Below are positions 34,281-42,165 of a stretch of DNA of 64,000 bases, one piece after another; within the stretch, counting starts at the first letter, position 1; the number at the start of each line of letters is the position of its first letter. The notes under the pieces are model-generated. The model was given only the letters and a program-made list of their open reading frames with translations, made no database searches and was not told the origin of the DNA. A program made the translations under genes and the position numbers. The DNA is from Endobacter medicaginis. GTDB taxonomy: Bacteria; Pseudomonadota; Alphaproteobacteria; Acetobacterales; Acetobacteraceae. The stretch covers positions 124,001-188,000 of the forward strand of contig NZ_JACHXV010000006.1 of assembly GCF_014192375.1 (NCBI RefSeq), in the 5' to 3' direction.

Positions 34281-35360
34281 TCAGGCCGGGGTGATGTCGC
34301 GGACCGCCATCCGCGCGAAGCGGGCCGAATTAAGCGTGTCGGCAAAGACGCCCAGCAGCTTGAGATCGTCGGCGTATTGCGCGACCTGCTCGCGCAGGGG
34401 CGCGCCGATCGGGTGGATGTCCTGCCCCTCGGCAGCCAGCATCGCGCTGACCTGATCGGCCGGCATCCCGCCCATCTGCGGCGCGAGCATCGCACCCGCC
34501 TCCTTGGGATGGCGCGCGGTCCAGCTGGCGGCATCCTGGATGGCGTGCACCAGCGCGGTGACCACGTCGAGCCGCGCGCCGAGCATCGCCTGGCTGACGC
34601 CCAGGATCGAACTCACGCGCTGGCGGAAGCTGCCGGAATCCGACGAGAGGATCTGGTTCAGATGCAGGTCGTGCTGAAGTTGCCACAGCAGCGGATCGAC
34701 GCCGGCGATCGCATCGACCTCGCCCGCATTCAGCGCATCGACGAAATGCGCCGGATCGGTCTCGACCCACCGGATCTGCTGCAACGGATTCATGCCCTTG
34801 CGGCGCATCATCACCGCCAGCATCTGCACCACCGACGAGTCGCGACGCGCGACCGCGACGCGCTTGCCGTCCACATCCTCGATGCGGTGGATCGGCGAGC
34901 GCCTCGGCACCAGCAGCCGCGTGCCCCCGGCATGCAGCCCGCAGACCAGGCTGGCGCCCAGCCCGCCCTGCAGCGCCGGCAGCCAGCGCACCGCAGGCGT
35001 GATCACCGCGTCGAGACGCCCGGCGGCGAGATCGGCGAAGGCGTCGTCGCTTCGATCATGGCTTTCGAGCTGGATCAGAAGATTATACGCGGTGAAGATG
35101 CCGTTCATCTGCCCGACCGCAAGGGCGGCGAGCGGTGGCGCATGCGTGCCGGTCGACAGCCGCACCAGCTTCGGCGGACCGTTGCTGAGGGTGGCATCGG
35201 CATCGGTATCGTGATCGGGGATCGCATCGAGCACGATGCCGGTCGCCACCACCCCGGCTGTCGCCAGCCCCGCCCCGGCGGAGATCAGCAGCGCCCGCCG
35301 ACCGAGCTTTCCGATCGACCGCCTGGGAGCGTCGTGAGGCGGTTTGTCTGGTTCACTCAT
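34281..35360 (-). CDS. Periplasmic binding protein, SsuA/NMT1-like, without transporter partners
   Basis: This 359-residue solute-binding protein has a twin-arginine-like or membrane-anchor N-terminus at residues ~20-47 (GRRALLISAGAGLATAGVVATGIVL). A type II binding fold follows with DLAAGRLDAVITPAVRWLP, VCGLHAGGTRLLVP, IEDVDGKRVAVARRDSS and ALNAGEVDAIAGVDPLLW. The fold is that of sulfonate, nitrate or thiamine-precursor (NMT1) binding proteins. No ABC permease or ATPase is adjacent. Its position just upstream of the cys operon suggests a sulfur compound, which is inference. It may instead be a sensor-like or ancillary protein. Confidence 0.75.
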   Translation of the reverse strand: MSEPDKPPHDAPRRSIGKLGRRALLISAGAGLATAGVVATGIVLDAIPDHDTDADATLSNGPPKLVRLSTGTHAPPLAALAVGQMNGIFTAYNLLIQLESHDRSDDAFADLAAGRLDAVITPAVRWLPALQGGLGASLVCGLHAGGTRLLVPRRSPIHRIEDVDGKRVAVARRDSSVVQMLAVMMRRKGMNPLQQIRWVETDPAHFVDALNAGEVDAIAGVDPLLWQLQHDLHLNQILSSDSGSFRQRVSSILGVSQAMLGARLDVVTALVHAIQDAASWTARHPKEAGAMLAPQMGGMPADQVSAMLAAEGQDIHPIGAPLREQVAQYADDLKLLGVFADTLNSARFARMAVRDITPA

Positions 35361-35487
35361 CGCCGCGCCATCATGCCCGCAACCGCGCGACAGGGGAAAT
35401 CGCGCGCCAATGAAGGCTTTGACAGATGGTCCGTCGAAGAAGGGTTTACGCCCGCCGACGAGGTCGCTATACGGAGCGCCGCGCCGA

Positions 35488-35563
35488 TCCCTGATAGCTC
35501 AGTTGGTAGAGCAAGCGACTGTTAATCGCTCGGTCGTAGGTTCGAGTCCTACTCAGGGAGCCA
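35488..35563 (+). tRNA. tRNA-Asn (GTT)
   Basis: Acceptor TCCCTGA pairs with TCAGGGA. The D arm is GCTCAGTTGGTAGAGC, the anticodon loop is CTGTTAA with GTT, and the T arm is GTAGGTTCGAGTCCTAC. Discriminator G and an encoded CCA follow. Confidence 0.98.
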
Positions 35564-35726
35564 GCGCCTCCTGCTCCGGCTCGCCGCATGGCTCCGACGA
35601 GGCATGCCAGCGATACGGACCGACATGGCACAGGTTCAGGCGCATATGGTGCATGCCGAACGTGGCCAGTCCGGCCACCATCACCAGCGCAATCAGGGCA
35701 CGGGCTTGATACATGGTCCGGATCAT
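35553..35726 (-). CDS. Possible small membrane protein
   Basis: A 57-residue frame from ATG 35726 has one hydrophobic stretch (ARALIALVMVAGLATFGMHH) followed by a short Cys-containing tail. AGGCAGG stands some 10 bases before the start. Its last 11 bases lie opposite the tRNA-Asn 3' end. I recognise no family; the membrane segment and ribosome site are the only support, and it may be chance. Confidence 0.35.
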   Translation of the reverse strand: MIRTMYQARALIALVMVAGLATFGMHHMRLNLCHVGPYRWHASSEPCGEPEQEALAP

Positions 35727-35783
35727 ACGCCTGCCTGACAGCGATTTCACGACAAACCGGCAGCACGGACACACGATACCCGT

Positions 35784-36857
35784 TCACGCATCCGTGTCCG
35801 ACCGCTCCCGCGCGAGCAGGCGCCGCTTGCGCTCCACGCCCCAGCGATAACCGCCCAACGCCCCATCGCCGCGCACGACGCGGTGACACGGCACCACCAC
35901 CGCCAGCCGGTTCGCGGCACAGGCGCCGGCCACCGCACGCGCCGCCTCGGGACGTCCGATCGTCGTCGCGAGGTCGGCGTAGCTGACCGGGCGGCCCGGC
36001 GAAATTCCGCGCAATGCGGTCCAGACACGGTGCTGGAAGGCGGTGCCGCGGATGTCCAGCGGCAGCGCCGCGCCCCCCGCGCCGTCGATCGCACCGATCA
36101 CCGCCTGCAGGGTGGCGGCATCCTCCGGCAGCGGCTCGACCCAGCGCGCCTCGGCAAAATCGGTCATCATGCGGACACGCAGCGCGTCCGGATCGTCGCC
36201 CAGCGCGATCGCGGCGATGCCGCGGTGGCTGAACGCCACCAGAACATGGCCCAGCCCGGACCGCGCGGGGGCCAGACGCAGCACCTCGCCGGCGCCGAAG
36301 CGTCTGTAGTGCTCCGGCGTCATGCCCAGCGCGGCCATCGCCTCGGCATAGAACCGGCTCAGCGCCCCGAACCCCGCCTCGAACGCGGCATCGGCCACCC
36401 GCCCCGCGCCGGGCAGGGCGGCGCGCAGCCGTGCGGCACGCAGACCCGCCGCATAAGCCCGCGGCGACAGCCCCGTGTGGCGCCGGAAGGCGGCGCGCAG
36501 GCGGACGGGGGAGAGGCCGGCCACGGCCGCCAGCGTGGCCAGCGTGACATGCCCCTCGGCCGCCTCGAGATGCCGGCAGGCGGCCATCACCGCCCCGGCC
36601 TCCGGGTCGGCGCCCTCCCCGTCCGGCCGGCAGCGCAGGCAGGCACGGCAGCCGCTGGCACGGGCGGATGCGAGGCTGTCATGCAGGCGCACATTCTCCC
36701 TCCTGGGCAGGCGCGAGGCACAGGAGGGCCGGCAGTAGATGCCGGTGGTCAGCACGCTGTACCAGAACGTACCGTCGGCGGCGCGATCGCGCGTCAGGAT
36801 GGCCTGCCAGCGCGGATCGGTGTCGAGACTGTCGTGGGGCGGGGCGATCGTGTTCAT
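35784..36857 (-). CDS. ada: Ada methyltransferase/AraC regulator of alkylation repair
   Basis: Ada repairs methylphosphotriesters and O6-methylguanine and, once methylated, activates the adaptive response. The 357-residue product has all modules in order: an N-terminal Ada zinc domain (FWYSVLTTGIYCRPSCASR and CRACLRCRPD giving four Cys), an AraC-type HTH (VTLATLAAVAGLSPVRLRAAFRRHTGLSP), and a methyltransferase domain with the active-site PCHRVV near residue 330. The length equals E. coli Ada. ATG 36857 is preferred because GAGG lies nine bases upstream; ATG 36866 is possible. It diverges from csaA across 108 bases. No alkB or alkA is adjacent. Confidence 0.95.
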   Translation of the reverse strand: MNTIAPPHDSLDTDPRWQAILTRDRAADGTFWYSVLTTGIYCRPSCASRLPRRENVRLHDSLASARASGCRACLRCRPDGEGADPEAGAVMAACRHLEAAEGHVTLATLAAVAGLSPVRLRAAFRRHTGLSPRAYAAGLRAARLRAALPGAGRVADAAFEAGFGALSRFYAEAMAALGMTPEHYRRFGAGEVLRLAPARSGLGHVLVAFSHRGIAAIALGDDPDALRVRMMTDFAEARWVEPLPEDAATLQAVIGAIDGAGGAALPLDIRGTAFQHRVWTALRGISPGRPVSYADLATTIGRPEAARAVAGACAANRLAVVVPCHRVVRGDGALGGYRWGVERKRRLLARERSDTDA

Positions 36858-36965
36858 GCCGGTCATCCTCGCTCGCCGCGCCTCCGCCGCGCATCCTGCC
36901 TGCGACGATGCAATTCGAGATCGCTCCCGCTTGGCAAGTGCGGCGCGATCGGAGACAACGTCGCG

Positions 36966-37322
36966 ATGGAGCACCCCCCGCCCGCACCGATCACCGGCAT
37001 CGACACCTTCGCCGCCCTCGACATCCGCGTCGGCACCATCGCCGATGCGCGTCCGTTTCCCGAGGCCCGCAAGCCGGCCATCCAGCTCTGGATCGATTTC
37101 GGACCCGCAATCGGCATCCGCAAATCCTCCGCCCAGATCACCCGCCACTACACGCCCGACCAGCTCATCGGCCGGCAGGTGCTGGCGGTGGTCAATTTCC
37201 CGCCCCGCCAGATCGGCCCGTTCACCTCCGAGGTGCTCACCCTCGGCGTGCCGGATTCGTCCGGCGAGGTGGTGCTGATCCGGCCCGATCATCCCGTCTC
37301 CGACGGAGGAAGGTTGTTCTGA
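36966..37322 (+). CDS. csaA: CsaA-type tRNA-binding protein
   Basis: The 118-residue protein is an OB-fold tRNA-binding domain of the CsaA family, described as an export-related chaperone and tRNA binder. Conserved wording includes FAALDIRVGTIADARPFPEARKPA, WIDFGPAIGIRKSSAQIT, LIGRQVLAVVNFPPRQIG and FTSEVLTLG. The length is typical. The stop codon overlaps the following gpt start by one base (TGATG), so the two are coupled. The physiological role in alphaproteobacteria is not settled. Confidence 0.92.
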   Translation: MEHPPPAPITGIDTFAALDIRVGTIADARPFPEARKPAIQLWIDFGPAIGIRKSSAQITRHYTPDQLIGRQVLAVVNFPPRQIGPFTSEVLTLGVPDSSGEVVLIRPDHPVSDGGRLF

Positions 37323-37807
37323 TGGCCGTCGCCTATGCCACCGTCACCTGGGACCAGCTCCATCGCGACGCGCGGCTGCTCGCCGAGCAGCTCATCCCGC
37401 TGGGCCCGTTCCGCGGCATCGTCGCCGTCACCCGCGGCGGTCTGATCCCGGCGGCGATCATCGGTCGCGAGATCGACTGCCGGCTGATCGAGAGCATTTC
37501 CGTCGTCACCTATGACGAAGAGCAGATCGGCAAGCCGAAGGTGATCAAGCCTCCGACCGCCGCGGGCGATGGCGAGGGATTCCTCATCATCGACGACCTC
37601 GTCGATTCCGGCGTCACCGCGCGCGAGGTGCGCGCGCTGCTGCCGAAAGCCTATTTCGCCTGTCTCTACGCCAAGCCGTCCGGGCGTCCGCTGACCGACA
37701 GGTTCGTCGTCGAGGTGCCGCAGGACACCTGGATCCTGTTTCCGTGGGATACTGCTCCGCTGTTCGTCCCGCCCCTGGCCCGCAAGGGCGCCGAGAGCGC
37801 GCAATAG
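37322..37807 (+). CDS. gpt: Xanthine-guanine phosphoribosyltransferase
   Basis: Gpt salvages guanine, xanthine and hypoxanthine to their mononucleotides using PRPP at the inner membrane face. The 161-residue protein aligns with E. coli Gpt from end to end: TWDQLHRDARLLAEQL, GIVAVTRGGLIPAAIIGRE, the PRPP loop FLIIDDLVDSGVTA, YAKPSGRPLTD and QDTWILFPWD. It begins on the csaA stop codon (TGATG). It complements the adenine deaminase and NCS2 permeases elsewhere in the window, since hypoxanthine formed from adenine is a possible substrate. Confidence 0.95.
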   Translation: MAVAYATVTWDQLHRDARLLAEQLIPLGPFRGIVAVTRGGLIPAAIIGREIDCRLIESISVVTYDEEQIGKPKVIKPPTAAGDGEGFLIIDDLVDSGVTAREVRALLPKAYFACLYAKPSGRPLTDRFVVEVPQDTWILFPWDTAPLFVPPLARKGAESAQ

Positions 37808-37848
37808 CTTGCGCGGCTTGCGGGCCCGCCTTAGGGTCCGCACCGGTT

Positions 37849-37925
37849 CGGGGCGTGGCGCAGCCTGGTAGCGCGCCTGTTTTGGGAACAGGAGGCCGCC
37901 GGTTCGAGTCCGGCCGCCCCGACCA
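37849..37925 (+). tRNA. tRNA-Pro (TGG)
   Basis: Acceptor CGGGGCG pairs with CGCCCCG. The anticodon stem CCTGT/ACAGG encloses TTTGGGA with anticodon TGG. The T arm is GCCGGTTCGAGTCCGGC. Discriminator A and an encoded CCA follow. Confidence 0.98.
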
Positions 37926-37947
37926 GTGTGAGAGGGAATCGGCATCG

Positions 37948-38253
37948 ATGCGGGCACGGATCTATCGGCAGCCGAAAACGGCGATGCAGTCCGGCCAGGC
38001 GAACACCGGTGAGTGGGTGCTCGAATGGGGCCAGTCCGCACCGCGCCATCTCGACCCGCTGATGGGCTGGACCGGCAGCACCGATACCCGCAGCCAGGTC
38101 AGGCTGTTCTTCGTCGAGCAGGCGCAGGCCATTGCCTATGCCGAACGCGAAGGCTTGGCCTACGATCTCGAACGACCGACGCCGAAGCGGTTCGTCCCCA
38201 AGGTCTATTCCGACAATTTCGCCCCCGGGCGCCGTCAGAACTGGACCCACTGA
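37948..38253 (+). CDS. NDUFS4-like complex I accessory subunit
   Basis: The 101-residue protein matches the ETC complex I subunit conserved region (mitochondrial NDUFS4, 18 kDa). It has ARIYRQPKTAMQSGQA, WVLEWG, LDPLMGWTGSTDTRSQVRL, FVEQAQAIAYAEREGLAY and the closing YSDNFAPGRRQNWTH. In alphaproteobacteria this supernumerary subunit stabilises the NADH-dehydrogenase module. It stands alone between two tRNA genes, 23 bases after tRNA-Pro and 20 before tRNA-Arg, so it may be read with them. GAGAGGGAA precedes the ATG. Confidence 0.93.
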   Translation: MRARIYRQPKTAMQSGQANTGEWVLEWGQSAPRHLDPLMGWTGSTDTRSQVRLFFVEQAQAIAYAEREGLAYDLERPTPKRFVPKVYSDNFAPGRRQNWTH

Positions 38254-38272
38254 TCCCGCCTGCCCCCGGTTT

Positions 38273-38349
38273 GCGCCCTTAGCTCAGATGGATAGAGCAT
38301 CAGCCTTCTAAGCTGGCGGTCGCTGGTTCGAATCCAGCAGGGCGTGCCA
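38273..38349 (+). tRNA. tRNA-Arg (TCT)
   Basis: Acceptor GCGCCCT pairs with AGGGCGT, the first pair being G-U. The anticodon loop is CTTCTAA with TCT. The T arm GCTGGTTCGAATCCAGC is followed by discriminator G and an encoded CCA. Confidence 0.97.
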
Positions 38350-38357
38350 CCGCTTGC

Positions 38358-39503
38358 TCAGGTCAGGAACGCCTTGCCGGCGAACCACAGAGGCACCAGC
38401 AGCGCCTGCAGCATCGCGAAGACGGTGATCGCCGGCCAGACGAACGCGCGGGGCACGCGGGCGAGCCCCACGGCGATCACGACCATCATCATCGGATTGG
38501 CGAACATGTAGCGCTGGATCGATTCCAGCCCGGAGCTGCCGGACACCCACCAGATCGCGAACAGCAGCACCGCCTCGAGCCAGCAGCCCAGAGCCAGCGC
38601 CAGCAATACGCCGAGGCCGCCGGCAATCCCCTCCAGAGCCACATACCGCGCGCTCCGGTCCGAACGGTCGAGAAAATTGTGCACCGTGAGGTCGTCGAAT
38701 CTGAAGGCACGCAGGATGTTGCCGATCGGATCGTCCATGCGACGGTGCCAGCCGGATTCCACATGCACGAAGGCCAGCGCGTCACCCGCATGCACATGCA
38801 GGTAGATCATGTAGGACAGCAGCCCGATCGTGCCGAGCGCGGCGAACGCAGCGATCCGCAGCGACTCGCGCAACCTCGCCTGATCGGCGGCCGCGCGGCG
38901 GCGCAGCACCGGCCACCACAGACCCAGCCAGCCGGACACCGCCACGATCGCGACCAGCAGCGAGGCGGTCGGCCGGCATGCGGTAAACACCGCCGCGCAC
39001 AGCCCGGCCGCGAGCACGCGACGTTCGGCGAACAGCGCGATCACCGCAGCGGCCAGAAGGCCGAACAGCGCCTCGGAATAGGGCACGCGAAAATACAGGG
39101 TCGTCGGCAGCGTCATGAACACCGCCACCGTCAGCCATGGATCGCGCACGCCGTAGCGGCGGCGCATGTAGCCGACGCAGATCACGGTCATCACCACCAG
39201 GGCGGCGTTGTTGAGGATCAGGGAGGCGGCGACAAAGGGCTGATGCAGCAGATGACTGACGCCGAGCGCCGCCAGCGGAAACAGCGGAAAGAACGCCCAT
39301 GACGCCTGCCCGTCGTGATTGAGCGCCCCGGCTGGTGGATAACCGAGATCGAAGATTCCGTGATACCAGCCGCAATCCCACTGGCAGGCCACCGAAGTCA
39401 GCCCCTCGGTGCCACGCGAGGCGAGCCAGTAATACCCCATGACCAGCAGATCGAAGCCGAGAGCATAGAGCAGCACCGGCAGCACGCGGACAACAGAAGG
39501 CAT
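38358..39503 (-). CDS. Polytopic membrane protein, PIG-V/GPI18 mannosyltransferase-like
   Basis: The 381-residue protein has about nine or ten membrane helices. It resembles bacterial PIG-V-like glycosyltransferases: the luminal-loop motif WDCGWYHGIFDLGY, AFFPLFPLAALGV, CRPTASLLVAIVAV and the late SIQRYMFANPMMMVV, which replaces the usual RY-F-P motif. Such enzymes use lipid-linked sugar donors for envelope glycans. The Asp in WDCGWY is the likely catalytic acid. No glycan genes are near. It begins just upstream of the glpK terminator, on the same strand but as a separate unit. The substrate is unknown. Confidence 0.72.
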   Translation of the reverse strand: MPSVVRVLPVLLYALGFDLLVMGYYWLASRGTEGLTSVACQWDCGWYHGIFDLGYPPAGALNHDGQASWAFFPLFPLAALGVSHLLHQPFVAASLILNNAALVVMTVICVGYMRRRYGVRDPWLTVAVFMTLPTTLYFRVPYSEALFGLLAAAVIALFAERRVLAAGLCAAVFTACRPTASLLVAIVAVSGWLGLWWPVLRRRAAADQARLRESLRIAAFAALGTIGLLSYMIYLHVHAGDALAFVHVESGWHRRMDDPIGNILRAFRFDDLTVHNFLDRSDRSARYVALEGIAGGLGVLLALALGCWLEAVLLFAIWWVSGSSGLESIQRYMFANPMMMVVIAVGLARVPRAFVWPAITVFAMLQALLVPLWFAGKAFLT

Positions 39504-39654
39504 GCTGCGACGACTTTCCGGCAGGCGATCGAGGCGCTCTCGGTAACATCGGCGTCATGCCGGCGCAAGCAACACGACAGCGACGAACCGACACCTGCGA
39601 CATCGGCCCATCACGGGTCCAGGGCAACGATTGCGTCCTTCGCCATCCTCCCCG

Positions 39655-39693
39655 GCCGAACAACGAAACGCCCGGAACCTTGCGGTCCCGGGC
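39655..39693 (-). terminator. Rho-independent terminator of the glp operon
   Basis: On the minus strand an 11-bp GC-rich stem (one G-U pair) with a GCAA tetraloop spans 39693-39668 and is followed by TTTCGTTGTT. It lies 37 bases after the glpK stop. Loop type, stem length and the T-rich tail make this the clearest terminator in the window. Confidence 0.85.
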
Positions 39694-39729
39694 GCCCGTC
39701 GCTCCCCTCTTGTCGGGATATGCGGTCGT

Positions 39730-41226
39730 TCAGGCGACCTTGAGCTTGGCGCGCGCCAGCGCTTCTTCCCAGCCGGCGACCAGCGTCTTGCGCAGGGCGG
39801 GGTCCATCTTCGGCTCGAAGCGCGAGGCCTCGGTCCAGGACTTGGCGATGTCGGCAGTATCGGACCACACACCGGTCGCGAGACCGGCAAGGAAGGCCGC
39901 GCCCCGCGCGGTCGATTCCAGATCGGCCGGGCGCGACACGGGGGCTTCGAGCATGTCGGCGAGGAACTGGCAGAACCAGTCATTCGCCGCCATGCCGCCA
40001 TCGACGCGAACGCCGGTGGTCTTGCCGCCGCCGTCCTGGCTGATGGCCTTCGCCAGATCGAGCGTCTGGTAGGCGACGGATTCGAGGGCGGCGCGGGCGA
40101 TATGCGCCGCACCGCTGCCGAGTGTGAGGCCGCAGATCAGGCCGCGCGCATCCGGATCCCAGTGCGGCGCACCGAGGCCGACGAAGCCCGGCACCATGTA
40201 GACGCCGTGGCTGTCGGGCACCCGGGTGGCCATCGAATCGGTCTCCGAGGCGCGTGCGATCAGGCCGACGCCGTCGCGCAGCCACTTGATCGCCGCACCG
40301 GCGACGAAGATCGCTCCTTCGAGCGCGTAGGTGGTCTTGCCGCCGAGCCGGTAGGCAATGGTGGTCAGCATCCGGTTCTCGGACTTGACCGCTTCCTCAC
40401 CGGTGTTGAACAGCATGAAACACCCGGTCCCGTAGGTGGACTTCACATTGCCCTTCTCGAAGCAGGCCTGGCCGACGAGGGCCGCCTGCTGATCGCCCGC
40501 CATGCCGGCGATCGGGATCGACTTGCCGAACAGCTTCGGATCGGTCTCGCCATAGATTTCGGAGTTGCTCTTGATCTCGGGCAGCACCGAACGCGGGATG
40601 CCGAAGATCTTGAGCAGTTCGTCGTCCCACTCGCCGGTATGGATGTTCATCAACTGCGTGCGCGAGGCGTTGGTGGCGTCGGTGGCGTGCACCTTCCCAC
40701 CCGTCAGACGCCACAGCAGGAAGCTGTCGATGGTGCCGAAGGCGAGCTTGCCGGCTTCGGCGCGAGCGCGCACGCCGCTCACCTCGTCAAGGATCCAGCG
40801 CAGCTTGGAGGCGGAGAAATACGGGTCGATCAGCAGCCCCGTCTTGCTCTGGATCGTCCCCTCGGTGCCGTCCGCGCGCAGCTTGTCGCAGAAGCGCGCG
40901 GTGCGGCGGTCCTGCCAGACGATCGCGTTGTAGACCGGTTCGCCGGTCTCGCGGTCCCACAGCACCACCGTCTCGCGCTGGTTGGTGATGCCGATGCCGG
41001 TGATGTCGCCGGCGCCGACCTTGGCTTTCTCCAGCGTATCCTTCGCCGTGGTGACGGCATCGCGCCAGATGTCCTCGGCATTGTGCTCGACCCAGCCGCG
41101 ATCGGGATAATGCTGCTCGAACTCGTTGCGCTCGGTGGCGATCGCTTCGGCGTTCCCGTCATAGACGATCGAGCGCGTCGAGGTCGTGCCCTGATCGATG
41201 GCGAGAATGTATTTCTTCGTGCTCAT
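39730..41226 (-). CDS. glpK: Glycerol kinase
   Basis: GlpK phosphorylates glycerol to glycerol 3-phosphate and traps it in the cell. The 498-residue FGGY kinase has LAIDQGTTSTRSIVYD at the N-terminus, GITNQRETVVLWDRETGEP, the GDQQAALVGQACFEKGNVKSTYGTGCFML phosphate and ATP region, and VDGGMAANDWFCQFLAD near residue 420. Full family length. It is the last gene of glpR-glpD-glpF-glpK, 30 bases after glpF, and is followed by a strong terminator. Control is expected through GlpR. Confidence 0.97.
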   Translation of the reverse strand: MSTKKYILAIDQGTTSTRSIVYDGNAEAIATERNEFEQHYPDRGWVEHNAEDIWRDAVTTAKDTLEKAKVGAGDITGIGITNQRETVVLWDRETGEPVYNAIVWQDRRTARFCDKLRADGTEGTIQSKTGLLIDPYFSASKLRWILDEVSGVRARAEAGKLAFGTIDSFLLWRLTGGKVHATDATNASRTQLMNIHTGEWDDELLKIFGIPRSVLPEIKSNSEIYGETDPKLFGKSIPIAGMAGDQQAALVGQACFEKGNVKSTYGTGCFMLFNTGEEAVKSENRMLTTIAYRLGGKTTYALEGAIFVAGAAIKWLRDGVGLIARASETDSMATRVPDSHGVYMVPGFVGLGAPHWDPDARGLICGLTLGSGAAHIARAALESVAYQTLDLAKAISQDGGGKTTGVRVDGGMAANDWFCQFLADMLEAPVSRPADLESTARGAAFLAGLATGVWSDTADIAKSWTEASRFEPKMDPALRKTLVAGWEEALARAKLKVA

Positions 41227-41256
41227 GACGAATGGTCTTCCTCGTTGAAGTCGGGC

Positions 41257-42117
41257 TCAGGCGACGCGGTCGACGGGCGGCACCACGGCATCGGCCGCGA
41301 TGCGCTGCGGCATCCCGGCCGCGACCCGCTTGGGCAGGAACGGGCGCACGGCGAACTGGTAGATGGCCGCACCGATCGGGCCACCGATCAGCGGTGCGAC
41401 GATCGGCACCCAGAAGTAGTTGAGCTTGCCGGGAATCGCACCGGTCCCCCATCCGGCAAAGAAGCAGAACAGGCGCGGGCCGAAATCGCGCGCCGGGTTG
41501 ATCGCCCAGGCTTCGAGGAAGCCGGCCGAGGCACCGATCGCCGCGACCAGCAGGCCGATGATCAGCGCGCCGGAATTGGCCATCGGCGCAGCCTCGTTGT
41601 ACTGCTCGGTGATCGCGAAAATGCCGAGCACGAGAAACGCGGTCAGGATGATCTCGTCGGTGAAGGCGTGCATCGGCGTGATGAACGGACCCGGGCTGGT
41701 GAAGAACATGCCCGCCGCGCCGGCATCGAGATCGCGTGCGAAATGGTGCACGGCGTTGAAATGATCGATGACCGGCACATAGAGCGCATAGACGATCGCC
41801 GCGCCGATGAAACCGCCGATGATCTGCGCAACCCAGTAGGGCAGCACCTTCTTCCATGAGAAATCACGGAACAGCGCCAGTGCGAGCGTGACCGCCGGAT
41901 TGGCGTGGCAGCCCGACACCGAACCGGTGACATAGATCGCGATGGTGACCGCCAGCCCCCAGGTAATGCACACGCCCCAGTAGGCGTTGGCATAGGGATT
42001 GATGGGCGGATCGTAGAGGACGATCATGCCGGCGACACTGTCGCCGATCAGGATGATGATGGCGACCGCGATGATTTCCGCGATCAGCTCCCCGATGATT
42101 GCTTTTCTTGCTTCCAT
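41257..42117 (-). CDS. glpF: Glycerol facilitator (aquaglyceroporin)
   Basis: GlpF lets glycerol cross the inner membrane. The 286-residue protein has six helices and two half-helices carrying the NPA motifs (GCHANPAVTLALA and AINPARDFGPRLF). The Asp after the second NPA-R (NPARDFGP) marks the glycerol-permeable branch. A C-terminal tail of some 20 residues is longer than in E. coli. It sits between glpD and glpK in one operon. A small hairpin in the 48-base glpD-glpF gap may modulate relative expression. Confidence 0.96.
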   Translation of the reverse strand: MEARKAIIGELIAEIIAVAIIILIGDSVAGMIVLYDPPINPYANAYWGVCITWGLAVTIAIYVTGSVSGCHANPAVTLALALFRDFSWKKVLPYWVAQIIGGFIGAAIVYALYVPVIDHFNAVHHFARDLDAGAAGMFFTSPGPFITPMHAFTDEIILTAFLVLGIFAITEQYNEAAPMANSGALIIGLLVAAIGASAGFLEAWAINPARDFGPRLFCFFAGWGTGAIPGKLNYFWVPIVAPLIGGPIGAAIYQFAVRPFLPKRVAAGMPQRIAADAVVPPVDRVA

Positions 42118-42130
42118 TGTGACGTTTCCT

Positions 42131-42150
42131 GTCCCAGCCCCTCAGGGGAC
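42131..42150. other. Intercistronic hairpin, glpD-glpF
   Basis: GTCCC...GGGAC with further internal pairing forms a short stem in the 48-base glpD-glpF gap. No T tract follows on the minus strand, so it is more likely an mRNA stability or attenuation element than a terminator. Weak evidence. Confidence 0.3.
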
Positions 42151-42165
42151 GGTTGTTGGTGACAC

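Noticed and set aside
39631-41859. 742-residue plus-strand open frame antisense to glpK and glpF
   Set aside because: Composition is typical of antisense GC-rich shadows and both opposite genes are fully conserved.
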